From Bacteroidales bacterium (GTDB lineage: Bacteria; Bacteroidota; Bacteroidia; Bacteroidales; P3): 12,650 nt of DNA. The position numbers were made by a program, and so were the translations under genes. The notes beneath the pieces were generated by a model. The model worked only from the letters and a program-made list of their open reading frames with translations. It made no database searches and was not told the DNA's origin. Positions 6,885-12,650 of this stretch are shown one piece after another. The stretch is from the NCBI GenBank assembly GCA_017507285.1, contig JAFWBF010000176.1:1-12650 (forward strand). The letters run 5' to 3'. Each line of letters opens with the position of its first letter. Position 1 is the stretch's first letter.

Positions 6885-7886
6885 TCATGGTGTTGATCTA
6901 AAATAAAGTAATCCAAGTATGATTTCCAATCCCAACGACATAAGGCCTATAATTAAAAATAGCAGGTATTCGTCCTTGGTTTGATTGTACTGCGTTACAT
7001 CAATCTTTGTTTTCTCCATCTTATCTATTTCCGAAAAGATGTTCTCCAACGATTTTTTGTTGGTAGCCCTAAAGTATTGTCCACCATTGGTACTCTCGGC
7101 CATCTCTGTCATAAGGGCTTCATCAATCTCTACAGGAACATTCTGGTACTGCACCCCTCCAAACGGCGTTCTGAAAGGATAGGGAGCCATACCCCTTGTT
7201 CCCAACCCAATTGTGTATAACCTTATTCCATATAGAGCTGCAATCTCTGCTGCCGACTTTGGATCGACAGAGCCTTGATTGTTCACACCATCGGTAAGCA
7301 ATATTATAACCTTGCTTTGGGCTTTGCTGTCTTTGACCCTGTTTATAGCCGTCGCCAATCCGTCGCCAAGGGCAGTACCATCTTCAATAACTCCACTTTT
7401 CACCTTGCTTAGCTGAGAGAGCAGAACATTATGGTCTATAGTCAATGGTGTTTGGGTGAAGGCTTCGCCGGCAAATTCCACCAAACCTATACGGTCCGAA
7501 TTTCTACCTTTTATAAATTCTTCGGCCACCTTTTTGGCTGCTTCCAATCGGTTTGGCTTAAAATCCTCGGCCAGCATACTTCCCGATACGTCCATAGCCA
7601 AAACGATATCTATACCTTCCACCTTCATTTCCTGCCGGCTCAACTTAGACTGAGGGCGAGCCATAGCCACTATCAAGCATATAAGCGCCACCAACCGAAG
7701 AGCAAACAAGAGCGGATATAGCCGCTGGCGAAGTGTTTTTCTATTGTTCCTCAGCAGCGATATGCTCGAAAACTGAAGTGCAGGTTTCTGATTGCGATAG
7801 CGCAACACATACCACACAATCAATATCGGGACCAATATCAGAGCCCAAAAATATCCGGGGTTAGCAAATGTTATTGACGAAAACAT
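6885..7886 (-). CDS. batA: BatA: membrane-anchored von Willebrand factor A protein
   Basis: A 333-residue protein, ATG at 7886, only 3 nt after the preceding stop. Residues 1-10 begin with the family's F-NPxxFW-type opening (ITFANPGYFWAL). A helix (about 12-28), a basic loop (LRYRNQK ... SLLRNNRKTLRQRL) and a second helix (about 58-76, ending MARPQS) lead to a vWA domain (about 90-300) and a last helix (about 308-328). MIDAS residues are intact: D99-V-S101-G-S103, T171 in EDGTALGD and D199 in LTDGVNN. It is a close paralogue of the following batB, with the same architecture and matching AEDxxPNRL stretches after the MIDAS. It is the presumed partner of the MoxR ATPase of this operon. Confidence 0.93.
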   Translation of the reverse strand: MFSSITFANPGYFWALILVPILIVWYVLRYRNQKPALQFSSISLLRNNRKTLRQRLYPLLFALRLVALICLIVAMARPQSKLSRQEMKVEGIDIVLAMDVSGSMLAEDFKPNRLEAAKKVAEEFIKGRNSDRIGLVEFAGEAFTQTPLTIDHNVLLSQLSKVKSGVIEDGTALGDGLATAINRVKDSKAQSKVIILLTDGVNNQGSVDPKSAAEIAALYGIRLYTIGLGTRGMAPYPFRTPFGGVQYQNVPVEIDEALMTEMAESTNGGQYFRATNKKSLENIFSEIDKMEKTKIDVTQYNQTKDEYLLFLIIGLMSLGLEIILGLLYFRSTP

Positions 7887-7889
7887 AAT

Positions 7890-8870
7890 TTATTCATTAT
7901 TTTTTGGTTTATAGTCATCTTTCTTTTCTCCTTCACCTGCATTTTGCAAGTTTATTACATTGGCCGTTTCTTGCACAAAACTTACGGCGTAGTTCATCGA
8001 ACGGTCGTGTTCGTTTGGCAAAGGTTCGGACTTTGCAAACTTCACCATATCGGCCGTAGTCAATATCTGCTGTAGTTTTTCCAACGAGCCGGTGGGCATA
8101 TTACGCAGTTCGGAATAGCAGTCCAATATTTGGTCGGAAGTCATTTCCACTGCCGATATTCCAAGTTTTGTTTCGATATATGCACGCAAAATATCGGTAA
8201 GCTCAGTGTGATATTCCTTTATCTGTCCGTTTTTCCACAGCCCTGCCACACGTAGGTTTTCCAAATCGGTCAATGCTTTTTCTTCGGGAGCAACCACTAC
8301 AGGCTTGGCCATAGGCAATATTGGCTTGTTGTTCTTCAACCGCTTGTAGATATAATAAGATAGGAATGCCACTACCACAACCAGCAGTACTATCAAAATC
8401 CACGGCAAAAAATCACTGAAAGTATATGGCACCTTCACTATTCCGGCAATATCTTTTATGGCCAAAGTTGTATCAACCGCCACATCGTTCACCACAAGCA
8501 ACAGGGTATCCAGCGGTACTTCCAACAGCGAGTTATCGGGCAAAACACAACGAACCTTCAAGCCCGCTATGGTATCCACCCCATCTTCGAACGATGTAAT
8601 AGTAGATATCTGATTAAAAGCTATCGCCTTCCCCGATTGGTCGAAGGTGGTATCCAAGTATTGTTTCACTACTTCCACCTTCCCTCCACCAAAGTCGTCT
8701 GATGTAGGAAAATACAATATAGCATCATCAGCTTTAACCACAGATATTGTCAAGTTCACTTGGTCGCCAATGGTGATGGCATTAGAATCCAAACGAGCCT
8801 TGACCTCCACCTGGGCATTGGTGGAAAATGCAAGAAATACAAACGATATGTATAATATTATTCTTTTCAT
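7890..8870 (-). CDS. BatD-like one-pass membrane protein of the bat operon (DUF4381-like C-terminus)
   Basis: I start at ATG 8870 (326 residues) rather than the GTG one codon upstream; the preceding stop is 15 nt away. A signal peptide (about 1-19, ending TNAQ) leads to a beta-rich periplasmic domain (about 20-150, opening VEVKARLDSNAITIGDQVNL like BatD's repeat openings). One helix lies at about 155-174, then a basic stop-transfer (YKRLKNNK), and a helical cytoplasmic domain at about 195-303. That domain (EYHTELTDILRAYIETKLGI, then TSDQILDCY, then ADMVKFAK) aligns by eye with BatD's C-terminal domain (FYIEIYQAIWGYISDKFTI, then STETVQECL, then VNFARFAP). The tail (304-326) is charged and Gly/Lys/Asn-rich. 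Genes of this form stand between the DUF58 gene and batA in many Bacteroidetes, usually unnamed. A likely job is to bind a vWA or MoxR partner from the inner face. Confidence 0.8.
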   Translation of the reverse strand: MKRIILYISFVFLAFSTNAQVEVKARLDSNAITIGDQVNLTISVVKADDAILYFPTSDDFGGGKVEVVKQYLDTTFDQSGKAIAFNQISTITSFEDGVDTIAGLKVRCVLPDNSLLEVPLDTLLLVVNDVAVDTTLAIKDIAGIVKVPYTFSDFLPWILIVLLVVVVAFLSYYIYKRLKNNKPILPMAKPVVVAPEEKALTDLENLRVAGLWKNGQIKEYHTELTDILRAYIETKLGISAVEMTSDQILDCYSELRNMPTGSLEKLQQILTTADMVKFAKSEPLPNEHDRSMNYAVSFVQETANVINLQNAGEGEKKDDYKPKNNE

Positions 8871-8885
8871 CACAAAATAGTTTTT

Positions 8886-9758
8886 CTATTTATGTTCACG
8901 TTGTTTAAACAATTTCATCAACTGTTTGACATAATCCTGACCTGTAGAAATTTCAACATTGTCAATACCATACTTTCTAAATGTCTCATTCACATACCTC
9001 GAATGGTCGTTATAGCTTTGCTCAAAATCGTTTCGCACGTCCTTTGACGAGGTGTCTATCCACAAAGTTTTATTTGTTTCGGGGTCATAAATTTTCACCA
9101 GTCCCAAGTCGGGCAAAGATTTTTCTTTTTCGTCCGTTATCCTTATAGCCACTATGTCGTGCTTTTTCGAAGCTATCTTCAGAGCATCCTCATAGTTATT
9201 GTCGTAGAAGTCCGATATCAAAAATGCTGTTGATTTCTTTTTTATCACATTAGTAAAGTACCTCAATGCCTCTGTGATATCGGTTTTGGTATTATCGGGT
9301 TTAAAATCGATAAGTTCGCGTATTATACGCAGTATGTGTGTCGAACCTTTTTTTGGCGATATAAATTTCTCTATCTTATCGCTAAAAAATATCACACCCA
9401 CCTTATCGTTGTTTTGTATAGCCGAAAATGCCAATATAGCAGCTATCTCGGCAAGCAACTCTTCTTTGAATTGCTTGCGAGTACCAAAGCGGTTAGAACC
9501 ACTTACGTCGACCAAAAGAATAACCGTAAGCTCACGCTCCTCTTCAAACACCTTTACGTATGGATGATTGAGCCTTGCGGTAACGTTCCAATCTATGTTT
9601 CGTATGTCGTCGCCAAACTGGTATTCACGCACCTCGCTAAAGGCCATTCCCCTACCCTTAAAAGCACTATGGTATTCGCCCGAAAACAAGTGTTTGGATA
9701 GGCCTTTGGTTTTTATCTCTATCTTACGTACCTTCTTTAATAAATCTGTGTCTATCAT
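8886..9758 (-). CDS. DUF58-family protein with vWA-like fold, MoxR partner
   Basis: A 290-residue protein, ATG at 9758. It has the classic DUF58 signature at residues about 34-62: KGRGMAFSEVREYQFGDDIR followed at once by NIDWNVTAR. The C-terminal half is a vWA fold with MIDAS-type residues D84-V-S86-G-S88, T159 (TKTDITEAL) and D183 (ISDFYDN). There is no signal peptide or transmembrane helix, so it should be cytosolic, unlike BatA and BatB. DUF58 genes almost always follow moxR, as here, and are expected to bind the ATPase directly. A 113-nt spacer with a stem-loop separates it from moxR; after that the genes are tightly packed. Confidence 0.92.
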   Translation of the reverse strand: MIDTDLLKKVRKIEIKTKGLSKHLFSGEYHSAFKGRGMAFSEVREYQFGDDIRNIDWNVTARLNHPYVKVFEEERELTVILLVDVSGSNRFGTRKQFKEELLAEIAAILAFSAIQNNDKVGVIFFSDKIEKFISPKKGSTHILRIIRELIDFKPDNTKTDITEALRYFTNVIKKKSTAFLISDFYDNNYEDALKIASKKHDIVAIRITDEKEKSLPDLGLVKIYDPETNKTLWIDTSSKDVRNDFEQSYNDHSRYVNETFRKYGIDNVEISTGQDYVKQLMKLFKQREHK

Positions 9759-9762
9759 TATT

Positions 9763-9770
9763 CAAATATA
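9763..9770 (-). promoter_or_regulatory. TATATTTG, possible -7 box just ahead of the DUF58 gene
   Basis: Read on the minus strand, TATATTTG fits the Bacteroidetes -7 consensus TAnnTTTG exactly. It ends 4 nt before the ATG at 9758, so transcription from it would start at or inside the start codon (leaderless). No good TTTG -33 partner is seen at the usual distance. It may be a chance match in AT-rich DNA. Confidence 0.2.
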
Positions 9771-9821
9771 GTTTCAAAAGTTATTTAATAGACTTAAAAC
9801 AATCGAGAGCACAATATTGCT

Positions 9822-9846
9822 TAATGGCACATTGGCTGTGCCATTA
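9822..9846 (-). promoter_or_regulatory. Perfect stem-loop between moxR and the DUF58 gene
   Basis: Ten-base arms, TAATGGCACA and TGTGCCATTA, pair perfectly around a 5-base loop. In the direction of transcription the stem is followed by AGCAATATTG, not a T-run, so this is not a standard intrinsic terminator. Eight-base direct repeats (ATATTGCT at 9814-9821 and 9846-9853) flank and touch the stem. It begins 26 bases after the moxR stop and ends 63 bases before the DUF58 start. It could be an RNA stability or processing element that gives moxR a different mRNA level, or a protein-binding palindrome. Confidence 0.55.
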
Positions 9847-9871
9847 TATTGCTCCACATCTTTTTAACAGA

Positions 9872-10867
9872 TTAAGGCACTTCAACAGAGTTGAGAATTT
9901 CGTTGATTATCTCTTCGGACGATATGTTTTCGGCCTCAGCTTCGTAGGTAAGTCCTATTCTATGACGTAGCACATCCATACTTACCGCTCTTATATCTTC
10001 GGGTATCACATAGCCTCTGCGTTTTATAAAAGCATAGGCTTTGGCAGCCAATGCCAAATTGATAGAACCACGGGGCGATGCACCATAGCTGATAAGGTTT
10101 TTCAGTTTGGACATGTTATAATCCTCGGGGAAACGAGTGGCAAAAATAATATCGGTAATATAGTTTTCAATCTTTTCGTCCAGATACACTTCTTTTACCA
10201 ATGCTCTTGCCTTTATAATATCTTCGGGTTTAAGTATAGGCTTCGGAGTGGTGTACTGCTGGTTTATGGCTTGGTGTAGTATTGTTTTTTCTTCGTCCTT
10301 TTTTGGGTACGAAATAACCACCTTCATCATAAAGCGGTCCACCTGAGCTTCGGGCAACGGATATGTACCTTCTTGTTCTATGGGGTTTTGGGTGGCCAAC
10401 ACAAGGAAAGGCTCTTCCAGCTTATAAGTATTCTCGCCAATGGTAACTTGGCGTTCCTGCATAGCTTCGAGTAGCGCACTTTGCACTTTTGCCGGAGCAC
10501 GGTTTATCTCGTCGGCCAAAATAAAGTTGGAGAAGATAGGTCCTTTCTTTACCGAAAAAGTTTCGGACTTCGGACTATAAATCATCGTACCTACAAGGTC
10601 GGCAGGCAATAAGTCCGGTGTAAACTGTATGCGGCTGAATTTGGCTTGTATGGCATTGGCCAGCGATGTTATGGTCAATGTCTTTGCCAATCCCGGCACA
10701 CCCTCCAACAGTATGTGACCATTGGCCAAAAGGCTTATCATCAAACTTTCCAACATGTGGCGTTGACCCACAATGTTCTTTCTTAGTTCGGCGTTGAGAA
10801 TGTCAACAAATGCACTTTCGCGTTGTATACGCTCGTTCAACTCTTGAATATCAAATGTCTCGTTCAT
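9872..10867 (-). CDS. moxR: MoxR-family AAA+ ATPase
   Basis: A 331-residue protein, ATG at 10867, the usual MoxR length. The AAA+ core shows Walker A G56-V-P-G-L-A-K62-T63, Walker B FILADE (115-120) followed by INRAP, sensor 1 in ATQNP (158-162), the MoxR signature EGTYPLPEAQVDRF (166-179) with its Arg finger region, and sensor 2 in GASPRG (262-267, R266). All key residues are present, so it should hydrolyse ATP. It has no signal or membrane helix and should act in the cytosol. MoxR proteins are regarded as chaperone-like ATPases that act with vWA partners, three of which are encoded downstream. It is the first gene of the series, reading away from a 353-nt divergent intergenic region. Confidence 0.95.
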   Translation of the reverse strand: MNETFDIQELNERIQRESAFVDILNAELRKNIVGQRHMLESLMISLLANGHILLEGVPGLAKTLTITSLANAIQAKFSRIQFTPDLLPADLVGTMIYSPKSETFSVKKGPIFSNFILADEINRAPAKVQSALLEAMQERQVTIGENTYKLEEPFLVLATQNPIEQEGTYPLPEAQVDRFMMKVVISYPKKDEEKTILHQAINQQYTTPKPILKPEDIIKARALVKEVYLDEKIENYITDIIFATRFPEDYNMSKLKNLISYGASPRGSINLALAAKAYAFIKRRGYVIPEDIRAVSMDVLRHRIGLTYEAEAENISSEEIINEILNSVEVP

Positions 10868-10897
10868 ATTTATAATTCTTTATTATGATTTCTAAAA

Positions 10898-10924
10898 CAA
10901 AATAACAAACGAGTAAACGACAAA
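10898..10924 (-). promoter_or_regulatory. Candidate bat operon promoter (TTTG ... TTATTTTG)
   Basis: On the minus strand, TTTG (10924-10921) is followed after 15 nt by TTATTTTG (10905-10898), one base off the Bacteroidetes TAnnTTTG -7 box. The spacing is somewhat short for the usual 17-21. Transcription would start about 25 nt upstream of the moxR ATG. This is the best candidate I see ahead of moxR, but it is weak. Confidence 0.25.
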
Positions 10925-11125
10925 AGTCATTCCGTTGATATAAATCCACAGTTAAAAAAAATTAAATCCCCTCTTCATTGCCGTTGTTGCACCTCTTACA
11001 ATAGCTACATCCGATACCTACCGCAGTACCTTGCTGCACCATACAATATAATAGCCACCAAAAAAAAATACACATAAATAATATATTATCTGTCCAAAAA
11101 TAGCATACTATTCAAAAAAACAATG

Positions 11126-11133
11126 TAAATTTG
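11126..11133 (+). promoter_or_regulatory. TAAATTTG, candidate -7 box for the lipoprotein gene
   Basis: An exact match to the Bacteroidetes TAnnTTTG box, 87 nt ahead of the ATG at 11221. No clear TTTG is found at -33, where the sequence is A-rich instead. If used, it would give a leader of about 80 nt containing the hairpin at 11155-11172. Confidence 0.35.
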
Positions 11134-11154
11134 CATTTCGAAGTTTTGGCTCTT

Positions 11155-11172
11155 TTATCGATATTTCGATAA
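11155..11172 (+). promoter_or_regulatory. Small inverted repeat in the presumed 5' leader of the lipoprotein gene
   Basis: TTATCGA and TCGATAA pair perfectly over 7 bases around a 4-base TATT loop. It could be an operator or a weak leader hairpin. It is AT-rich and short, so chance is a real possibility. Confidence 0.3.
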
Positions 11173-11220
11173 TTATCAATGAAATAAATGTATTATATAT
11201 AACAAAAATATTAGAGAAAG

Positions 11221-11673
11221 ATGAAAAACAAAGTAAAATTATTGGCCGTTTGCATGGTAATATTGTCCATAGTAGGCTGTAGCAGCTGGTTTGGCTCGGG
11301 AAATACTGCCGCCGCAACATCGTCGGGAAAATCGTGTGGAAAAGCTATCTCCACCTTGTATAAGGAATATAAACGACAAGGCAAAATTGACGTTGCCAAC
11401 CCCACCGCCCTTACATGTATAGTGCAAATAGCTGCTGCCAGAAACGTACTTAAAGAAAACAAGGACGACAAAGCCTTCCTAAGTGCATTCACAATGGGAC
11501 TGGTGTCGGGCTCAAACAACCTTATCACCAACCTTACATCGAACAATATTATAAACGCATTGCTTAGTCTAAGTGCACTAAACGACATTACGACCAACAC
11601 CCCCTCGGGTTCGTCCACAGCAGGCGAAGCCGGCAAAGCACTATTGCCTCTGATGAAATCGGTAGGAAAATAA
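11221..11673 (+). CDS. Small predicted lipoprotein of unknown function
   Basis: A 150-residue protein, ATG at 11221, TAA at 11671. The signal sequence MKNKVKLLAVCMVILSIVGC ends in a lipobox (I17-V-G-C20), so Cys20 should be lipidated and the protein anchored in an envelope membrane. A Ser/Gly/Ala-rich linker (about 21-37) precedes a mainly helical domain (about 38-135) with two further Cys (39 and 66), which could form a disulfide. The stretch MGLVSGSNNLITNLTSNNIINALLSLSALNDI looks amphipathic. The end is Gly/Ser-rich. I do not recognise a named family. An exported MORN-type gene follows 72 nt downstream on the same strand and may be co-transcribed. Confidence 0.75.
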   Translation: MKNKVKLLAVCMVILSIVGCSSWFGSGNTAAATSSGKSCGKAISTLYKEYKRQGKIDVANPTALTCIVQIAAARNVLKENKDDKAFLSAFTMGLVSGSNNLITNLTSNNIINALLSLSALNDITTNTPSGSSTAGEAGKALLPLMKSVGK

Positions 11674-11745
11674 ACGGTTGGTTGAAGACAGCTAATAGCG
11701 CAAAAAAAATAAAAACATTTATTAAGCAACAATAATATTTCAGTT

Positions 11746-12650
11746 ATGAAAACCAAGATAATAATAACCCTGCTTGCCTTGGTTCCGCTTATGGGCACAG
11801 CCCAAAACATGATGGACAGCCAAGGACGCCGACAAGGCAAATGGGTAAAGATGGATAAAAACAACCGTAAGATATACGAAGGCACTTTCAAAGACGGGCT
11901 GGAGATAGGCACTTTTACATACTACTACTCCGACGGAACGGTAAGGATGAAAAACACATTCTTGGTTGATGGAAAGTTTTGCAGCCACGAAGCTTACGAC
12001 AAAAACGGCAAGCTGATGGCCACCGGATTCTACAACCAAAAGAACCGCGACAGTGTGTGGAACATATACAACGCCGAAGGCAAACTGCTGAAAAGCGAAA
12101 CCTACAAGATGGGTACCAAAACAGGAAAGTCTATCCTTTTCTCATCAACCGGCGACACCATAGAAATCCAATACTGGAACGACAACAAAAAGCACGGCTA
12201 TTGGTACAGAAAAGTGCTGAACGGATACCTTACAGGCAACTACGCCAACAACCTTTTGGAAGGAAAATATGCCGAATACCGCAACAACAAAGTGGTATCG
12301 GAAGGCAACTACAGCCACGGCCTGAGAGACGGACAATGGAAGTTCTACGACGGAAACAACCTCGAGGTGGTGGAAAAATGGTACAACGGCAACCTCCACG
12401 ACCGAAAGGTGCTTATATACACCGAACAACCGCAGATGATTTCGGCCGACGAGATAGCCTACTTTTACCCAAAAGGACGCAACACAATTGTGATAATGAT
12501 GGACGGAACAACGATGGTAGACCAAGAAAACTCGCACAAACTATTTGAAAAAGTAGGTGAAGAAAACTTCGTGATCCTAAACAGCGAAAAACAATTGGTG
12601 GCTGCTTACCGCTGCATTGTGGGGTTTGAAAAAGACGAAGATGGCAAAGA
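11746..12650 (+). CDS. Exported MORN/YwqK-like repeat protein, 3' end beyond the window
   Basis: ATG at 11746 opens a frame with no stop through the window end: 301 codons plus 2 nt, C-terminus missing. MKTKIIITLLALVPLMGTAQ is a good signal peptide with the Bacteroidetes AQ ending. Residues about 28-220 are MORN_2/YwqK-type repeats of about 20-25 residues, each with a Gly-x-W/F-x-x-Y-x-x-x-G core (GKWVKM, EGTFKDGLEIGTFTYYYSDG, GFYNQKN..WNIYNAEGKLL, EGKYAEYRN, EGNYSHGLRDGQWKFYDG). After about residue 230 the repeats give way to a different domain (SADEIAYFYPKGRNTIVIMMDGT..., VILNSEKQLVAAYRCIVGFEKDED). YwqK-type proteins are often annotated as toxin-antitoxin antitoxins, but nothing here supports a toxin partner. 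An envelope or secreted repeat protein is the safer reading. Its base composition is more GC-rich than the nearby spacers, as expected for coding DNA. Confidence 0.8.
   Translation, partial: MKTKIIITLLALVPLMGTAQNMMDSQGRRQGKWVKMDKNNRKIYEGTFKDGLEIGTFTYYYSDGTVRMKNTFLVDGKFCSHEAYDKNGKLMATGFYNQKNRDSVWNIYNAEGKLLKSETYKMGTKTGKSILFSSTGDTIEIQYWNDNKKHGYWYRKVLNGYLTGNYANNLLEGKYAEYRNNKVVSEGNYSHGLRDGQWKFYDGNNLEVVEKWYNGNLHDRKVLIYTEQPQMISADEIAYFYPKGRNTIVIMMDGTTMVDQENSHKLFEKVGEENFVILNSEKQLVAAYRCIVGFEKDEDGK

Larger units (their letters stand above)
10868..11220. other. Divergent intergenic region between moxR and the lipoprotein gene
   Basis: 353 nt, AT-rich, between the bat operon (leftward) and the lipoprotein gene (rightward). 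It holds candidate promoters on both strands and a short hairpin near 11155-11172, listed separately. A more GC-rich island lies at about 10965-11045. There, a 26-codon minus-strand frame (ATG at 11042, TAA at 10962) encodes a peptide with a CSYCKRC motif, and its stop is followed by eight T residues. I cannot tell whether that frame is translated, is part of a small RNA, or is chance. No tRNA or other structured RNA was recognised. Confidence 0.5.

Noticed and set aside
9822..9846. Rho-independent terminator after moxR
   Set aside because: The stem is good, but no T-run follows in the direction of transcription, and the downstream genes show no strong promoter of their own.
11211..11912. 233-aa minus-strand frame opposite the lipoprotein and MORN genes
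   Set aside because: It is antisense to two genes with clear signal sequences and shows no domain of its own.
11979..12548. 189-aa plus-strand Arg/Gln-rich frame
   Set aside because: It overlaps the MORN-type gene in another frame; the 11746 frame has a signal peptide and recognisable repeats and stays open to the window end.

Overview
The window looks like a piece of a Bacteroidales (Bacteroidota) chromosome. The evidence is moderate-to-low GC, the full Bacteroidetes-type Bat ('aerotolerance') gene order, signal peptides ending in the typical AQ- junction, TAnnTTTG-like promoter words in place of E. coli -10/-35 boxes, and weak or absent Shine-Dalgarno sequences. I cannot name a genus.

Layout. 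(1) 1-533, + strand: a small decayed or mobile-type module. It holds a 60-aa two-helix membrane protein, a block of GTAGTCT-type direct and inverted repeats, and a 29-codon stump of an N-acetylmuramoyl-L-alanine amidase that keeps only the N-terminal strand with the HCSAT motif. (2) 598-10867, - strand: one long, tightly packed gene series read right to left. It runs moxR (AAA+ ATPase), a DUF58/vWA protein, a BatD-like one-pass membrane protein, batA, batB (membrane vWA proteins), batC (TPR with a Gln/Asn-rich tail), batD, batE (TPR plus SH3), a WG-repeat exported protein and an RseC-family membrane protein. Gaps are -1 to 17 nt, except for 113 nt between moxR and the DUF58 gene, which carries a perfect 10-bp stem-loop. 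(3) 10868-11220: a 353-nt divergent intergenic region with candidate promoters for both directions. (4) 11221-12650, + strand: a small lipoprotein of unknown function, then a secreted MORN/YwqK-like repeat protein that runs off the window.

How the genes fit together. MoxR-type AAA+ ATPases work with vWA-domain partners. Here one MoxR is encoded with three vWA proteins (DUF58, BatA, BatB), all with apparently intact MIDAS metal-binding residues. Two periplasm-facing proteins (BatD and the BatD-like protein) share a related cytoplasmic C-terminal domain, and two TPR proteins (BatC, BatE) could scaffold the assembly. The parts suggest an inner-membrane complex coupling cytosolic ATP hydrolysis to envelope proteins. 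That is inference, because the biochemical role of Bat proteins is not settled.

The core is a known gene cluster. The less ordinary parts are the WG-repeat and RseC genes at the operon's distal end, the RseC gene without Rnf genes beside it, the shared domain of the two BatD-type proteins, the moxR-DUF58 hairpin, and the repeat-bounded amidase stump on the left flank.
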